Shown: in pieces, positions 1 to 8,311 of the stretch
Layout: every line of letters begins with the position of its first letter
Position numbering within the stretch: position 1 is the stretch's first letter
Assembly (NCBI GenBank): GCA_025361445.1
Contig: JANYLP010000049.1
Span: 1-37,921 of the forward strand
DNA from: Coriobacteriia bacterium
Lineage (GTDB): Bacteria; Actinomycetota; Coriobacteriia; Anaerosomatales; PALSA-660
DNA: 37,921 nt
Direction of reading: 5' to 3'
Translations under genes and position numbers: made by a program
The notes under the pieces: generated by a model
Seen by the model: only the letters and a program-made list of their open reading frames with translations
Databases searched by the model: none
Told to the model about the DNA's origin: nothing

Positions 1-43
1 CGGGCGCATGCGCCCCGGCCCTGCCGTCACCCACGGTGATAGT

Positions 44-103
44 GAGACTCTCGGTGACGGGTATCCGTGTACGCAACGGTACCCGCCACCGAGAGTCTCT
101 TTT
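44..103 (+). terminator. Strong hairpin with T-tract, 22 bp before the ATPase start
   Basis: A 13-bp perfect inverted repeat (44-56 with 87-99) continues, after one mismatch, into a second paired block (58-63 with 80-85) and a further short block (65-68 with 76-79), leaving a small loop. The 3' arm is followed directly by TTTTGTT. This is the form of an intrinsic terminator reading rightwards. No U-tract is present on the other side, so it is one-directional. It either ends a gene lying left of the window or attenuates transcription into the ATPase gene. Confidence 0.75.
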
Positions 104-125
104 GTTGGTCCGACACGGAGGAACC

Positions 126-2810
126 ATGGAAGACGCCCGGCGCGAGAGCACCCTCTACCACGTCCGCACGGCGGAGCAGGTTCTGGCCGAGTTCGACAGC
201 GACCCGGACCTCGGTCTGACCGGGCATGAGGTGCTGCTGCGGCAGGAGCGCTACGGCAGCAACGAACTGCGCGGGTCCAAGTCGACCCCGCCGTGGCGCC
301 TCTTCCTCGAGCAGTACAACGACTTCATGATCTGGGTCCTTCTCGCGGCCGTTGCCGTCTCCGCGTTCGAGGGCCAGACGATCGAAGCGATCGCGATCGC
401 TGCGATCCTCGTCCTCAACGGAGTGCTCGGGTTCGCACAGGAGTACCGCGCCGAGAAGGCGCTCGAGGCACTCGAGCAGATGTCGGCGCCCTCCGCCACC
501 GTCATCCGCGATGGGCGCGAGATGGATGTCCCGGCGATCGAACTCGTACCCGGAGACGTGGTACTTCTCGAGGCGGGTGACCGCATCCCTGCGGACGGAC
601 GCCTGATCGAGGCGGTCGTGCTCAGGCTCGAGGAGGCCTCGCTGACCGGCGAGAGCCTGCCTGCAAGCAAGGTGGTCGATGTCGTCGAGGACCCGGAGGC
701 GGCTCTCGGTGACCGATTGAACTCGGTATTCGCAGGCACCTCGGTGGCGGTGGGGCGCGGGCGGGCGGTCGTCACCGCCACAGGGCAGGCGACCGAGATG
801 GGACGGATCGCTGACCTCCTCGCCGCCCAGGAAGATGTGAAGACCCCGCTCCAAGAGGAGCTCCGCCGAGTCGGCAAGGTGATCGCGGTCATGGTGCTGG
901 CGATCGCGGCGCTCGTGTTCGGAGTCGAGGTGTGGCGCTCGCTCTCGTCTCCCGCAGGCCCGTCGATCACCACAGCGCTGCTCGTCGCCATCTCGCTCGC
1001 CGTGGCCGCCATCCCCGAGGGACTTCCAGCCATCGTCACCGTGGCGCTCTCACTCGGGGTACGAAAGATGGCCGACCGCAACGCCATCGTGCGCAAGCTG
1101 CACGCGGTCGAGACGCTCGGCTCTACGAGCTTCATCTGCTCGGACAAGACGGGGACCCTGACCCGCAACGAGATGACGGTACGGCGCATCCTGGTCGGCA
1201 TCGACGGCGCGGAGGTCACACACGACTTCGCGCTCGTCCCCGACGGGCTGGAGCCCGTGCACGCCGATCGTGAGCTGCTCCTCAGCATCGCCGCCTCGTG
1301 TAACGACGCGCGGTTCGGTGAAGCGGGCGCACTCCTCGGCGATCCCACCGAGACCGCGCTCATCGTCGCGGAGCGCGAACTGGCCGCGGACCCGGTCCGG
1401 CTGCGTAGGCTCGCAGAGGTCCCCTTCGACTCGCAGCGCAAACGAATGACGACGGTGCACGACACAGGTGAAGGCCGCGTCGCCTACGTGAAGGGCGGAG
1501 CGGACGTCGTCTTCGACCTCTGCACGCGCGCGTTGATCCGCGGCGAAGTGGTACCGCTCACGCCTGCGCTTCATAAGCAGCTCCACGGGCTCAACGAGTA
1601 CCTCGCGTCCTCGGGCAATCGCACACTCGCATTCGCGTACCGGGAGCTTTCGAGTGACGAGGCCGTCATCGACGAGGGCATCGAACGCGACCTCGTCTAC
1701 GTGGGCGTCATGGGCCTGCTCGATCCGCCGCGGCCCGAGGTCGCGCTAGCGATCAGGGAGTGCCACGACGCGGGCATCAACGTGGCCATGGTCACCGGCG
1801 ACCATGCGCTGACCGCGCGCGCCATCGGCGCTGAGATCGGGCTGCTGGAGGGCCATCGCGTCCTTACGGGCGCCGAGATCGCGAAGATGACCGACGAGGA
1901 GCTCGCCGACGTGGCCGAGGACGTCCGCATCTATGCGCGCGTCGACCCGGAACACAAGCTGCGCATCGTGGACGCGCTGAAGCGGCGTGGTCACACGGTG
2001 GCCATGACAGGAGACGGTGTCAACGATGCGCCCGCCCTGAAGCGCGCCGACATCGGAGTCGCCATGGGACTCATCGGCACGGATGTGAGCCGCGAAGCCG
2101 CCGACATGGTGCTCGCGGACGACAACTTCGCCACGATCGTGGAGGCCGTGAGGCAAGGGCGCGTCGTCTTCGACAACCTCAGCAAGTCGATCCTGTTCCT
2201 GCTGTCGTGCAACATCTCGGAAGTCGCGATCGTCTTCACCGCGGCGCTTCTGTTCGAGGCGCCGGCCCTGCTGCCGCTGCAGCTTCTGTGGATCAACCTC
2301 GTGACGGATGGCCTGCCCGCGCTGGCGCTCGGTGTCGATCCGGGCTCTCCCCGCGTGATGGAGCGGAAGCCCCGAGGCGCGGGCGAGTCGATCCTCACTC
2401 CGCGGCGCCGGATCGAAGTGGTCGTGCAGGGCCTCCTCATCACCCTTGGGGCACTGCTGATGTACATAGGCGTGGAGTCGGGCTGGATCCCCAATGAGGG
2501 CGCCGAGCACGCGCAGACCATGCTCTTCACCACGATCGTCCTCACGCAGTTGCTCCACGCATTCAACTTCCGGTCCACGACGAGGACTGTGTTCCGGTTC
2601 GAGTCTCTCCGGAACCGCTGGCTCGTCTTGGCCTTCGTCGGATCGATGGCCCTGCAGTCACTCGTCATCTACGTCCCGGCACTCCAGCGCATCTTCAACA
2701 CGAAGCCCCTGGGCCTGCACGACTGGGTCGCCATCTTGGTGGCGTCGTTGGTCCCGCTCATCGCTATCGACTTCATGAAGGTGGGGCGCGCCCGGCGCAC
2801 CGGCCGCTGA
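126..2810 (+). CDS. P2A-type calcium-transporting P-type ATPase
   Basis: An 894-residue cation-pumping ATPase of the plasma membrane that should use ATP to export Ca2+. The ATG at 126 is chosen over an upstream in-frame start because GGAGGA lies directly before it. Visible motifs are the actuator TGES loop near residue 175, the phosphorylation motif DKTGT with Asp340, and the hinge motif GDGVNDAPAL. Membrane ligand positions match the SERCA/PMR1 group: PEGLP in M4, an Asn and Glu in the M5 segment CNISE, and NLVTDG in M6. Both calcium-site signatures are therefore present, which favours Ca2+ over heavy metals or Na+/K+. No ion has been demonstrated. The N-terminal cation-ATPase domain and about ten membrane helices give the usual family length. 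The gene stands alone and is transcribed towards the origin. Confidence 0.93.
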   Translation: MEDARRESTLYHVRTAEQVLAEFDSDPDLGLTGHEVLLRQERYGSNELRGSKSTPPWRLFLEQYNDFMIWVLLAAVAVSAFEGQTIEAIAIAAILVLNGVLGFAQEYRAEKALEALEQMSAPSATVIRDGREMDVPAIELVPGDVVLLEAGDRIPADGRLIEAVVLRLEEASLTGESLPASKVVDVVEDPEAALGDRLNSVFAGTSVAVGRGRAVVTATGQATEMGRIADLLAAQEDVKTPLQEELRRVGKVIAVMVLAIAALVFGVEVWRSLSSPAGPSITTALLVAISLAVAAIPEGLPAIVTVALSLGVRKMADRNAIVRKLHAVETLGSTSFICSDKTGTLTRNEMTVRRILVGIDGAEVTHDFALVPDGLEPVHADRELLLSIAASCNDARFGEAGALLGDPTETALIVAERELAADPVRLRRLAEVPFDSQRKRMTTVHDTGEGRVAYVKGGADVVFDLCTRALIRGEVVPLTPALHKQLHGLNEYLASSGNRTLAFAYRELSSDEAVIDEGIERDLVYVGVMGLLDPPRPEVALAIRECHDAGINVAMVTGDHALTARAIGAEIGLLEGHRVLTGAEIAKMTDEELADVAEDVRIYARVDPEHKLRIVDALKRRGHTVAMTGDGVNDAPALKRADIGVAMGLIGTDVSREAADMVLADDNFATIVEAVRQGRVVFDNLSKSILFLLSCNISEVAIVFTAALLFEAPALLPLQLLWINLVTDGLPALALGVDPGSPRVMERKPRGAGESILTPRRRIEVVVQGLLITLGALLMYIGVESGWIPNEGAEHAQTMLFTTIVLTQLLHAFNFRSTTRTVFRFESLRNRWLVLAFVGSMALQSLVIYVPALQRIFNTKPLGLHDWVAILVASLVPLIAIDFMKVGRARRTGR

Positions 2811-2933
2811 GCGCCTCTGAAGGTCCGTCCGTCGCGCAAATGCCCCGCAAGACCCGCGATTCCTTACGATGAGCGGGTGGTGCGGCGCACGCGGCGGCTC
2901 CACTCGTACGCGATCATCGTCGAGGGGGTATAG

Positions 2934-5138
2934 GTGGGCCGAACGTCCGGAACGAAGCCCCACGTCCGGAGACGATGGCTCCCGGATTCAATCGGCGCGC
3001 GCCTCATGCTCACGGGCGCCGCGCTCGCCATCGCGACGGCGGGGGCCACCATCGCGATCGACACCTGGCTTGTCTCGTCCCAGGTCGACGCATGGGCGCG
3101 CAACGACTTCGCGGCCGGCCTGCGGGGAGTCCATTCCCTTCTCTCTGTCGAGGCCGACGAGGCCAAGGCCGACATCGACAGGATCGTAGACACCCCTGAC
3201 TTCCGTATGACCGTTGCGTCCTCCGACAGGGCAGGACTGGCGACGCGGTACAGCCACGTCTTTCGGGCCGGCGTCACGGCATATGCCATCGCCGCGCTCG
3301 ATGCATCCGGAGCCGTGCTCGCGTCCGGCGGAAGTGCACCTGACGTTGAGAGGCTCGCTGCGCTGGGGCGCCTGGGTCCGTCGCGAGAGACAACCGGCCT
3401 TGTCGCGATGGCCGGGACGGTGGCGACCGTCTACGGCCGACCGGTGGTCGAGGGCGACAACGGGCGAATCGTCGGCTACCTGATCGCCGCACGGCTGTTC
3501 GGCGGGAGCCAAGCGGTCCGCTTCGCCACGGTAACGAGTCCCATCACCATCGCCATCAGGCCGGCAGGATTCCGTCCACCGGGAGTGTCCCTGGCAAGCC
3601 AGGTCGTGGGATCGAACACGTTCAGTTCGGGCGAGGCCTCCGGAAGTGCTGTGGCCTTTCAGGACTTGGTGGGTCTGGACGGGGGAAGCGCCGGCGTCGT
3701 GGAACTCATCAATGCCGACCCGCGGGCGATGCGTGTCACGGAGATCGCAGGTCGTTCCGCCCTGCTCTCGGGCATGCTGGCAATACTGATCGGGGTCGGC
3801 CTCGGAGCGTGGCTCACCGGAGTCATGCGACGCCCGGTTCTGCGGATGACCGAACACCTGCGCACTCAGGGCTTCCTCGCGGCAGAGGGCGTCGCCTACA
3901 CCGCTGACGACATCGCTGACGACATGACGCTGCCCGTGGAGTTCCGCGATCTCGGTACGGTGATGCAGGACCTGCTCGTTCACCTGAATACTCGGCAAGC
4001 CGAGCTTCGGGAAGCGATCAGGGAGGCCACGTACGCCGAAGAGACGATGGGCGTCGTCGTCAACGAGTCCTCGGAGGCGAAGATCGTCTTGCAGGACGGT
4101 CGGATCATCGCCGCCAACCCGGCTGCAGCCTCTGCGCTAGGGCTCCCCGTCAGCCAACTGACTCATCTGACCGCACATGAGGCCATGTACGGCGTTGAGA
4201 TCCGCGGAGAGGACGGCACTCACTACGACGCGGACGCGCTCGTCGATCGCGGCCTTGTGGAGCCGGTGACGGTCTCGATCACTGAGCCGGGCCGACTCGA
4301 GCACTGGTACATCGTCGACGCCGTCCGGCATGAGGACGATCTTCACCACCGCATGCTGCTCACCGCCCGCGACATCACCGAGGAACGTCGCCTCGGCCTG
4401 ATCCGCGCCGAGATCATCTCGATCGTCGGACACGACCTCCGATCGCCCCTCACTGTGGTCATGGGGTACCTCGACTTGCTGACACGACCGATGACCGAGG
4501 AGCAGCGGCTCAAGGCCATCGACACGGCGCGCCGCAACGCGGGGCGCATGGCCGACCTCCTCGAGGACCTTCTGACCGCGACCAAGGCCGAGGAACTCTT
4601 GGCCCCGTCGGAGCTCGTTCCCACACCGCTCGTAGCACTGGCCGAGGACGTGGTCGGGTCGATGGCGCCGACGCACGCCGAGCGCCAGCTGCTGCTGGAG
4701 GTGGACTGCAACCCGGTCGTGCTCGGCGAGGAGAAGCGGCTGCGACAAGTGCTCGTGAACCTCGTTACCAACGCGTACAAGTACTCGCCCGACACCGACC
4801 CCGTGGTCGTGCGCGTGCGCTGCGACGAGACGTACGCGTATCTCGAGGTCGTCGACCACGGCCCGGGTATCCCCGAAGAGGACCGCGCGCACGTGTTCGA
4901 GCGCTTCGCGCGGTTGGCGAACACCGCGAGCCGGCCGGGGCTCGGACTCGGCCTCTACATCGTGAGCATCATCGCGCACAACCACGGTGGCGACGCGCTC
5001 GTTGAACAGACTCCCGGTGGCGGAGCGACGTTCGTGATCCGGCTCGCGCTGGCCGGACGGGTCGTCGACGGCGAGATACAGCTCAACGAGCAGGCGCCGG
5101 TCGCAGCGAAACGCACGACGCGCGGCACCCGGGGCTAG
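2934..5138 (+). CDS. Membrane sensor histidine kinase with HAMP and PAS domains
   Basis: A 734-residue transmembrane histidine kinase. The GTG start follows a GAGGGGG ribosome-binding site. Residues 20-45 form the first membrane helix, about 46-275 an extracytoplasmic sensor region with no motif I recognise, and 277-298 the second helix. HAMP (to about 350) and PAS (about 370-455) follow. The dimerisation/phosphoacceptor box GHDLRSPL has His500, and the ATP-binding domain shows the N box (NLVTNAYKYS), the G1 box (DHGPGIP) and the G2 box (GLGLGLYIV), so all catalytic elements are intact. There is no response regulator next to it, so it is an orphan kinase. The ligand and output are unknown. 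Its stop codon overlaps that of the convergent ddl gene. Confidence 0.92.
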   Translation: MGRTSGTKPHVRRRWLPDSIGARLMLTGAALAIATAGATIAIDTWLVSSQVDAWARNDFAAGLRGVHSLLSVEADEAKADIDRIVDTPDFRMTVASSDRAGLATRYSHVFRAGVTAYAIAALDASGAVLASGGSAPDVERLAALGRLGPSRETTGLVAMAGTVATVYGRPVVEGDNGRIVGYLIAARLFGGSQAVRFATVTSPITIAIRPAGFRPPGVSLASQVVGSNTFSSGEASGSAVAFQDLVGLDGGSAGVVELINADPRAMRVTEIAGRSALLSGMLAILIGVGLGAWLTGVMRRPVLRMTEHLRTQGFLAAEGVAYTADDIADDMTLPVEFRDLGTVMQDLLVHLNTRQAELREAIREATYAEETMGVVVNESSEAKIVLQDGRIIAANPAAASALGLPVSQLTHLTAHEAMYGVEIRGEDGTHYDADALVDRGLVEPVTVSITEPGRLEHWYIVDAVRHEDDLHHRMLLTARDITEERRLGLIRAEIISIVGHDLRSPLTVVMGYLDLLTRPMTEEQRLKAIDTARRNAGRMADLLEDLLTATKAEELLAPSELVPTPLVALAEDVVGSMAPTHAERQLLLEVDCNPVVLGEEKRLRQVLVNLVTNAYKYSPDTDPVVVRVRCDETYAYLEVVDHGPGIPEEDRAHVFERFARLANTASRPGLGLGLYIVSIIAHNHGGDALVEQTPGGGATFVIRLALAGRVVDGEIQLNEQAPVAAKRTTRGTRG

Positions 5139-5144
5139 CCCCGG
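5129..5144. repeat. 16-bp perfect palindrome over two convergent stop codons
   Basis: The palindrome CCGGGGCTAGCCCCGG is centred on CTAG, which supplies the TAG stop of the histidine kinase (5136-5138) and the TAG stop of ddl on the other strand (5135-5137). It could fold in either transcript but lacks a T-tract, so terminator activity is uncertain. Confidence 0.7.
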
Positions 5145-6088
5145 CGAGCGGTCCAGTCCTCGAGCCCGTAGCGCACGAGCCGCTGGCACAGTTCGGGGAA
5201 CGGGATCCCCGCGGCCGCCGCGGCATCGGGAAGCAGGCTCGTCTTGGTCATTCCGGGGATGGTGTTCGTTTCGAGCAGGAAGACCGTCCCGCCCGGCGTC
5301 ACTATCGTGTCGGACCGTGACATCCCGGCGCAACCGAGTGCGCGATGGGCCTCCACGGCCAGGCGCTGGCATTCCAGCCGCGCTCCCTCGCTCACGCCAG
5401 CGGGGATGATGTGCCGTGACATGCCCGGTACGTACTTCGATTCATAGTCGTAGAAGGCATTCACCGGCACGATCTCGAGCGTCGGGAGCGCGACCGGCTG
5501 CTCGTTGCCGATCACGCCGATCGTGACCTCGGTGCCGGTCTCGAAGCGCTCAACCAGTACCAGCGGATCGAAGCCGAGTGCGAAGTCGACCGCAGCTCCG
5601 AGGTTGGCCGGATCCTCCACGATCGTCATGCCTACCGATGAGCCCTCGTTGGCGGGTTTCACCACCGTGTGAGGTCCCAGTGCGATCGTCAGATCCTGGA
5701 CGTCGAAGGGCTGGCTGCGCCGTACCACGCGGTAGGCCGGAGTCGTGAGGCCGTGGGTCGCATACACGTGCTTGGTCATGACCTTGTTCATCGCGAGAGC
5801 GCTCGCAAGCACGCCCGATCCGACGTAGGGGAGGTCGAGCAACTCGAGAAGACCCTGGACCGTGCCGTCCTCGCCGAAGCGCCCGTGCAGCGCGATGAAG
5901 ACCACGTCGGGCGCCGAAGCCACGAGCGCGTCGATGAATCCCGGCTGGCCCGTGTCCACCGGCGTCACGGCGAAGCCGCGCGCCGTGAGGGCTTCTGCGA
6001 CCTGCGCGCCGGTGTTGAGCGACACCTCGCGTTCGGCCGAGCGTCCGCCCAGCAGTACGGTGACCTTATGTACGACGCGTTCGCCCAT
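5135..6088 (-). CDS. ddl: D-alanine--D-alanine ligase
   Basis: A 317-residue cytoplasmic ATP-grasp ligase that makes D-Ala-D-Ala for peptidoglycan precursors. The ATG at 6088 is chosen because GAAGGAAG precedes it at the right distance and the protein then begins with the family N terminus, VTVLLGGRSAEREVSL. Diagnostic segments include the HGRFGEDG loop, the ATP-grasp KPANEGSSVG loop, the omega loop with FYDYESKY, and the C-terminal LLETNTIPGMT metal site. The tyrosine in the omega-loop KY pair is the residue associated with D-Ala rather than D-lactate as second substrate, which argues against a VanA-type vancomycin-resistance ligase. It lies 19 bp downstream of an acidic membrane-protein gene and is probably co-transcribed with it. 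Confidence 0.95.
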   Translation of the reverse strand: MGERVVHKVTVLLGGRSAEREVSLNTGAQVAEALTARGFAVTPVDTGQPGFIDALVASAPDVVFIALHGRFGEDGTVQGLLELLDLPYVGSGVLASALAMNKVMTKHVYATHGLTTPAYRVVRRSQPFDVQDLTIALGPHTVVKPANEGSSVGMTIVEDPANLGAAVDFALGFDPLVLVERFETGTEVTIGVIGNEQPVALPTLEIVPVNAFYDYESKYVPGMSRHIIPAGVSEGARLECQRLAVEAHRALGCAGMSRSDTIVTPGGTVFLLETNTIPGMTKTSLLPDAAAAAGIPFPELCQRLVRYGLEDWTARRG

Positions 6089-6107
6089 CACAGCTTCCTT
6101 CACGTGA

Positions 6108-6782
6108 CTAGCCGATGACTCCGGAGTGGTGGAGATCCAACAAGAGAAGCCCGACCCACCACAGCGCCACCCCGCCGGCCGTCCACGCGAGGGCGCGCGT
6201 CCAGAGCGCGAGCCCAAGCCCGGCGCTCTCATCTTCGCCGGCGCGCTTGCGCGCGACCAGCCAGACGACAAGTCCCGTAGCCACACCGATGAATGCCAGG
6301 GCGGCTCCACCGAGAACGAGGATGGCGTAGGGCAGTCCGTCGGCGAAGGTGGCTGAAGGTGAACGCCACAACACGATCACCGCCGAGACCGTGAGCACGA
6401 ACCACACGGCGTCGAGCGCCCAGAAGGGTGCGCGGGTCCAGATCCGGTTCAGCAGCGCGATCGGCTCCACGGGGACGTCTGCGGACTCGGGATCGGATTC
6501 TGCCGACGCCGAAGCCGTCTCAGGTGGATTCGAGTCGGTCTCGGAGGCCTGTTCGGATTCCGGCTCTTCGACGACCTCGGCGGAGTCCGGCTCGGCAAGG
6601 TCCGCCACGAGCTCCTCGAGGGTGAGCGCCCCGGCGTCCGGGTCGGGCTGGGGCTCGGGCTCCGGCTGGGGCTCGGGCTCGGGCTCGGGCGCGGGCTCCG
6701 CCATCGGGGTCGCTGCAGCCTGCTCGAGGAGCTCCATGTCTCCTGCCGCTTCTGTCTCTGGCGTGCCGGCGGCGTCGTTCAC
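6108..6782 (-). CDS. Acidic Pro-Glu-repeat membrane protein of unknown function
   Basis: A 224-residue protein not assigned to a family. The GTG at 6782 is preferred to one nine codons upstream because a GGGGGAGA site precedes it. Roughly the first 110 residues are strongly acidic and rich in Pro, Ala and Glu, with a run of alternating Pro and Glu around residues 30-50, and look disordered. The C-terminal half holds three hydrophobic segments (near WFVLTVSAVIVLW, AILVLGGAALAFIGVATGLVVWLV and AWTAGGVALWWVGLLLL). A cytoplasmic acidic tail on a three-helix membrane anchor is the simplest reading. It is the first gene of a two-gene unit with ddl, so a cell-envelope role is a reasonable inference but nothing more. 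Confidence 0.8.
   Translation of the reverse strand: MNDAAGTPETEAAGDMELLEQAAATPMAEPAPEPEPEPQPEPEPQPDPDAGALTLEELVADLAEPDSAEVVEEPESEQASETDSNPPETASASAESDPESADVPVEPIALLNRIWTRAPFWALDAVWFVLTVSAVIVLWRSPSATFADGLPYAILVLGGAALAFIGVATGLVVWLVARKRAGEDESAGLGLALWTRALAWTAGGVALWWVGLLLLDLHHSGVIG
6641..6699 (-). repeat. Imperfect hexanucleotide repeat coding for the Pro-Glu run
   Basis: About 59 bp are made of imperfect copies of GAGCCC (minus strand) with interruptions such as CAGCCC and GCGCCC. They encode the alternating Pro-Glu and Pro-Gln stretch of the membrane protein. Because the unit is six bases, gain or loss of copies would change protein length without shifting the frame. Confidence 0.7.
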
Positions 6783-6818
6783 GCGTCTCCCCCTTGGATC
6801 GGTCAGCACTCTCTCGGA

Positions 6819-6847
6819 AGTCTATTAGAGCCCCGGCGTGCGCACAA
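6819..6847 (-). promoter_or_regulatory. Promoter for the membrane protein-ddl unit
   Basis: On the minus strand the -35 box TTGTGC (6842-6847) is separated by 17 bp from the -10 box TAGACT (6819-6824), placing the transcript start near 6812, about 30 bp before the GTG at 6782. The same -35 hexamer occurs in the candidate promoter of the surface-protein gene at 32293. Confidence 0.55.
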
Positions 6848-6917
6848 CGCTCCGAGGTCGTGCGATGCCATGCAGCGAGTTCCACACGTTCCTCACATCA
6901 TCGCAGGTCACGGCGGG

Positions 6918-6923
6918 TAAGAT
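6918..6923 (+). promoter_or_regulatory. Candidate -10 element for the HtrA protease gene
   Basis: TAAGAT lies 31 bp before the GTG start of the protease gene, in the 172-bp divergent intergenic region. A -35 box is not clear: the nearest match, CTCACA at 6892-6897, has an over-long 20-bp spacer. The call is therefore weak. Confidence 0.4.
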
Positions 6924-6954
6924 AGCGCCAACTCCGGAAAGAAGAGGTGCGATC

Positions 6955-8280
6955 GTGAGCGACTACCCCACAGACTCGTCCATCCCCGCTGTCCAATCGG
7001 CTTCCGAGCCGGCTGGCACGGAGCCCGCGTATTCCACGCCTGAGGCCCCATGGACTCCGGTGGCACCGGAGGAACCGGCGCACTTCGCGCCTGCTTACGC
7101 GCCCCCCGCCACACCCCCGCTGGCACCGCGCTCGCCCGGCGTCGGCCGGGTCGCTGCGATCGCGGTCGTGATCGCCCTCATCGGCGTCCTCGCCTCGGCG
7201 GCAGCAGGCGGTGTCGCGGGATTCTACGTCGCCGGCATGTCAGGCACCGGACTGAAGACAACGACGGCATCGGGCGTTTCCGTCAGCATCAACGCCACCG
7301 AAGAACCGATAGCCGCCGCGGCAGCGATAGCGCTTCCTTCGATCGTCAACATCGATGTGACCGGCAGCTCATCTACCGACGGTCTGCCCTCCGGGCACCC
7401 CGGTGTGCCGTCCGGCGGGACCGGATCCGGCATCGCGTACAAGGCCGCACCGGGCGGCGGTACCTACATCCTCACGAACGATCACGTGGTTGCGAATTCA
7501 TCCAAGATCGTCGTCACGCCCGCGAGCGGCGAGAAGGTCATCGCCACGTTGGTAGGGACCGATCCGGAGACCGATATCGCTGTCGTCAAGGTCGACGTGG
7601 CGCTGCCGCTCATCGCTATCGGAGACTCTGAGGGGATCGTGGTAGGACAGGCGGTCGTCGCCATCGGATCACCGTTCGGCTTCCAGCATTCGGTGTCGAG
7701 CGGCGTCATATCGGCGCTGCACCGGTCCATAACCAGCGGGTCCTCCTCGGACACCACTCGCTCCACCTACCCGCTCGTCGACGTCATCCAGACCGACGCT
7801 GCCATCAACCCGGGAAACTCGGGTGGGGCGCTCGTGGACAGGCTCGGCCGCCTACTCGGGATCAACTCGGCCATCTACACGGAGTCGGGCAGCAACGCCG
7901 GAGTCGGTTTCGCGATCCCGTCGAAGACCGCGGTACGCATCGCGGAGGAGTTGATCGCCGGTGGAGAAGCGACCCATCCCTTCCTCGGAGTCGAGGGCCG
8001 AACGGTCACTGAGGCCGATGCGAAGACGGCGGGCCTGACGAAGATCGAGGGTGCGATCGTCGAGAACGTCATCAAGGACACCGGGGCGGCCAGAGCCGGT
8101 CTTCTCAAGGGCGACGTCGTCACGGCTTTGAACGGTCAGACGATCCGCACGATGGACGATCTCATCCTCGCCGTCCGGCGCTCGCAGGTCGGTGTCGAGG
8201 TGACGCTGACGGTGTGGCGCGCCAAGGCGTCCATCTCGGTCGTTATGACCGTCGGAGACAAGCCCGCCTCCCTCAACTGA
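6955..8280 (+). CDS. HtrA/DegP-family membrane-anchored serine protease
   Basis: A 441-residue trypsin-like protease of the HtrA family acting outside the membrane in protein quality control. The GTG at 6955 follows AAGAAGAGG and is preferred to in-frame starts further upstream. The order is a Pro/Ala-rich cytoplasmic tail (about 1-60), one membrane helix (about 62-93), a protease domain, and one C-terminal PDZ domain (about 345-430). The catalytic triad is complete: His177 in TNDHVV, Asp207 in DPETDIAVVK, and Ser289 in NPGNSGGAL. The SSGVIS and NAGVGFAIP segments are also typical. The architecture matches actinobacterial PepD/HtrA-like proteins. The gene is divergent from the ddl unit and is followed 31 bp later by rlmN. 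Confidence 0.95.
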   Translation: MSDYPTDSSIPAVQSASEPAGTEPAYSTPEAPWTPVAPEEPAHFAPAYAPPATPPLAPRSPGVGRVAAIAVVIALIGVLASAAAGGVAGFYVAGMSGTGLKTTTASGVSVSINATEEPIAAAAAIALPSIVNIDVTGSSSTDGLPSGHPGVPSGGTGSGIAYKAAPGGGTYILTNDHVVANSSKIVVTPASGEKVIATLVGTDPETDIAVVKVDVALPLIAIGDSEGIVVGQAVVAIGSPFGFQHSVSSGVISALHRSITSGSSSDTTRSTYPLVDVIQTDAAINPGNSGGALVDRLGRLLGINSAIYTESGSNAGVGFAIPSKTAVRIAEELIAGGEATHPFLGVEGRTVTEADAKTAGLTKIEGAIVENVIKDTGAARAGLLKGDVVTALNGQTIRTMDDLILAVRRSQVGVEVTLTVWRAKASISVVMTVGDKPASLN

Positions 8281-8295
8281 GAGGCATGGCCGTCC

Positions 8296-8304
8296 TGCTA
8301 GAGT
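8296..8304 (+). promoter_or_regulatory. Extended -10 promoter giving a probable leaderless rlmN mRNA
   Basis: TGCTAGAGT matches an extended -10 element (TGn plus TAGAGT at 8299-8304). It ends seven bases before the ATG at 8312, the distance expected if transcription starts on the start codon itself. No Shine-Dalgarno sequence precedes the gene. Confidence 0.5.
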
Positions 8305-8311
8305 GACGGCC

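Noticed and set aside
2-15. 14-bp palindrome GGGCGCATGCGCCC at the left edge
   Set aside because: It may be an operator or part of an upstream gene, but without flanking sequence nothing can be assigned.
1-110. Manganese (yybP-ykoY) riboswitch before the ATPase
   Set aside because: The conserved loop sequences were not found; only nested hairpins and a terminator are visible, and the left side is cut off.
5135-6088. VanA-type D-Ala-D-Lac ligase
   Set aside because: The omega-loop Tyr typical of D-Ala-D-Ala ligases is present and no van genes are nearby.
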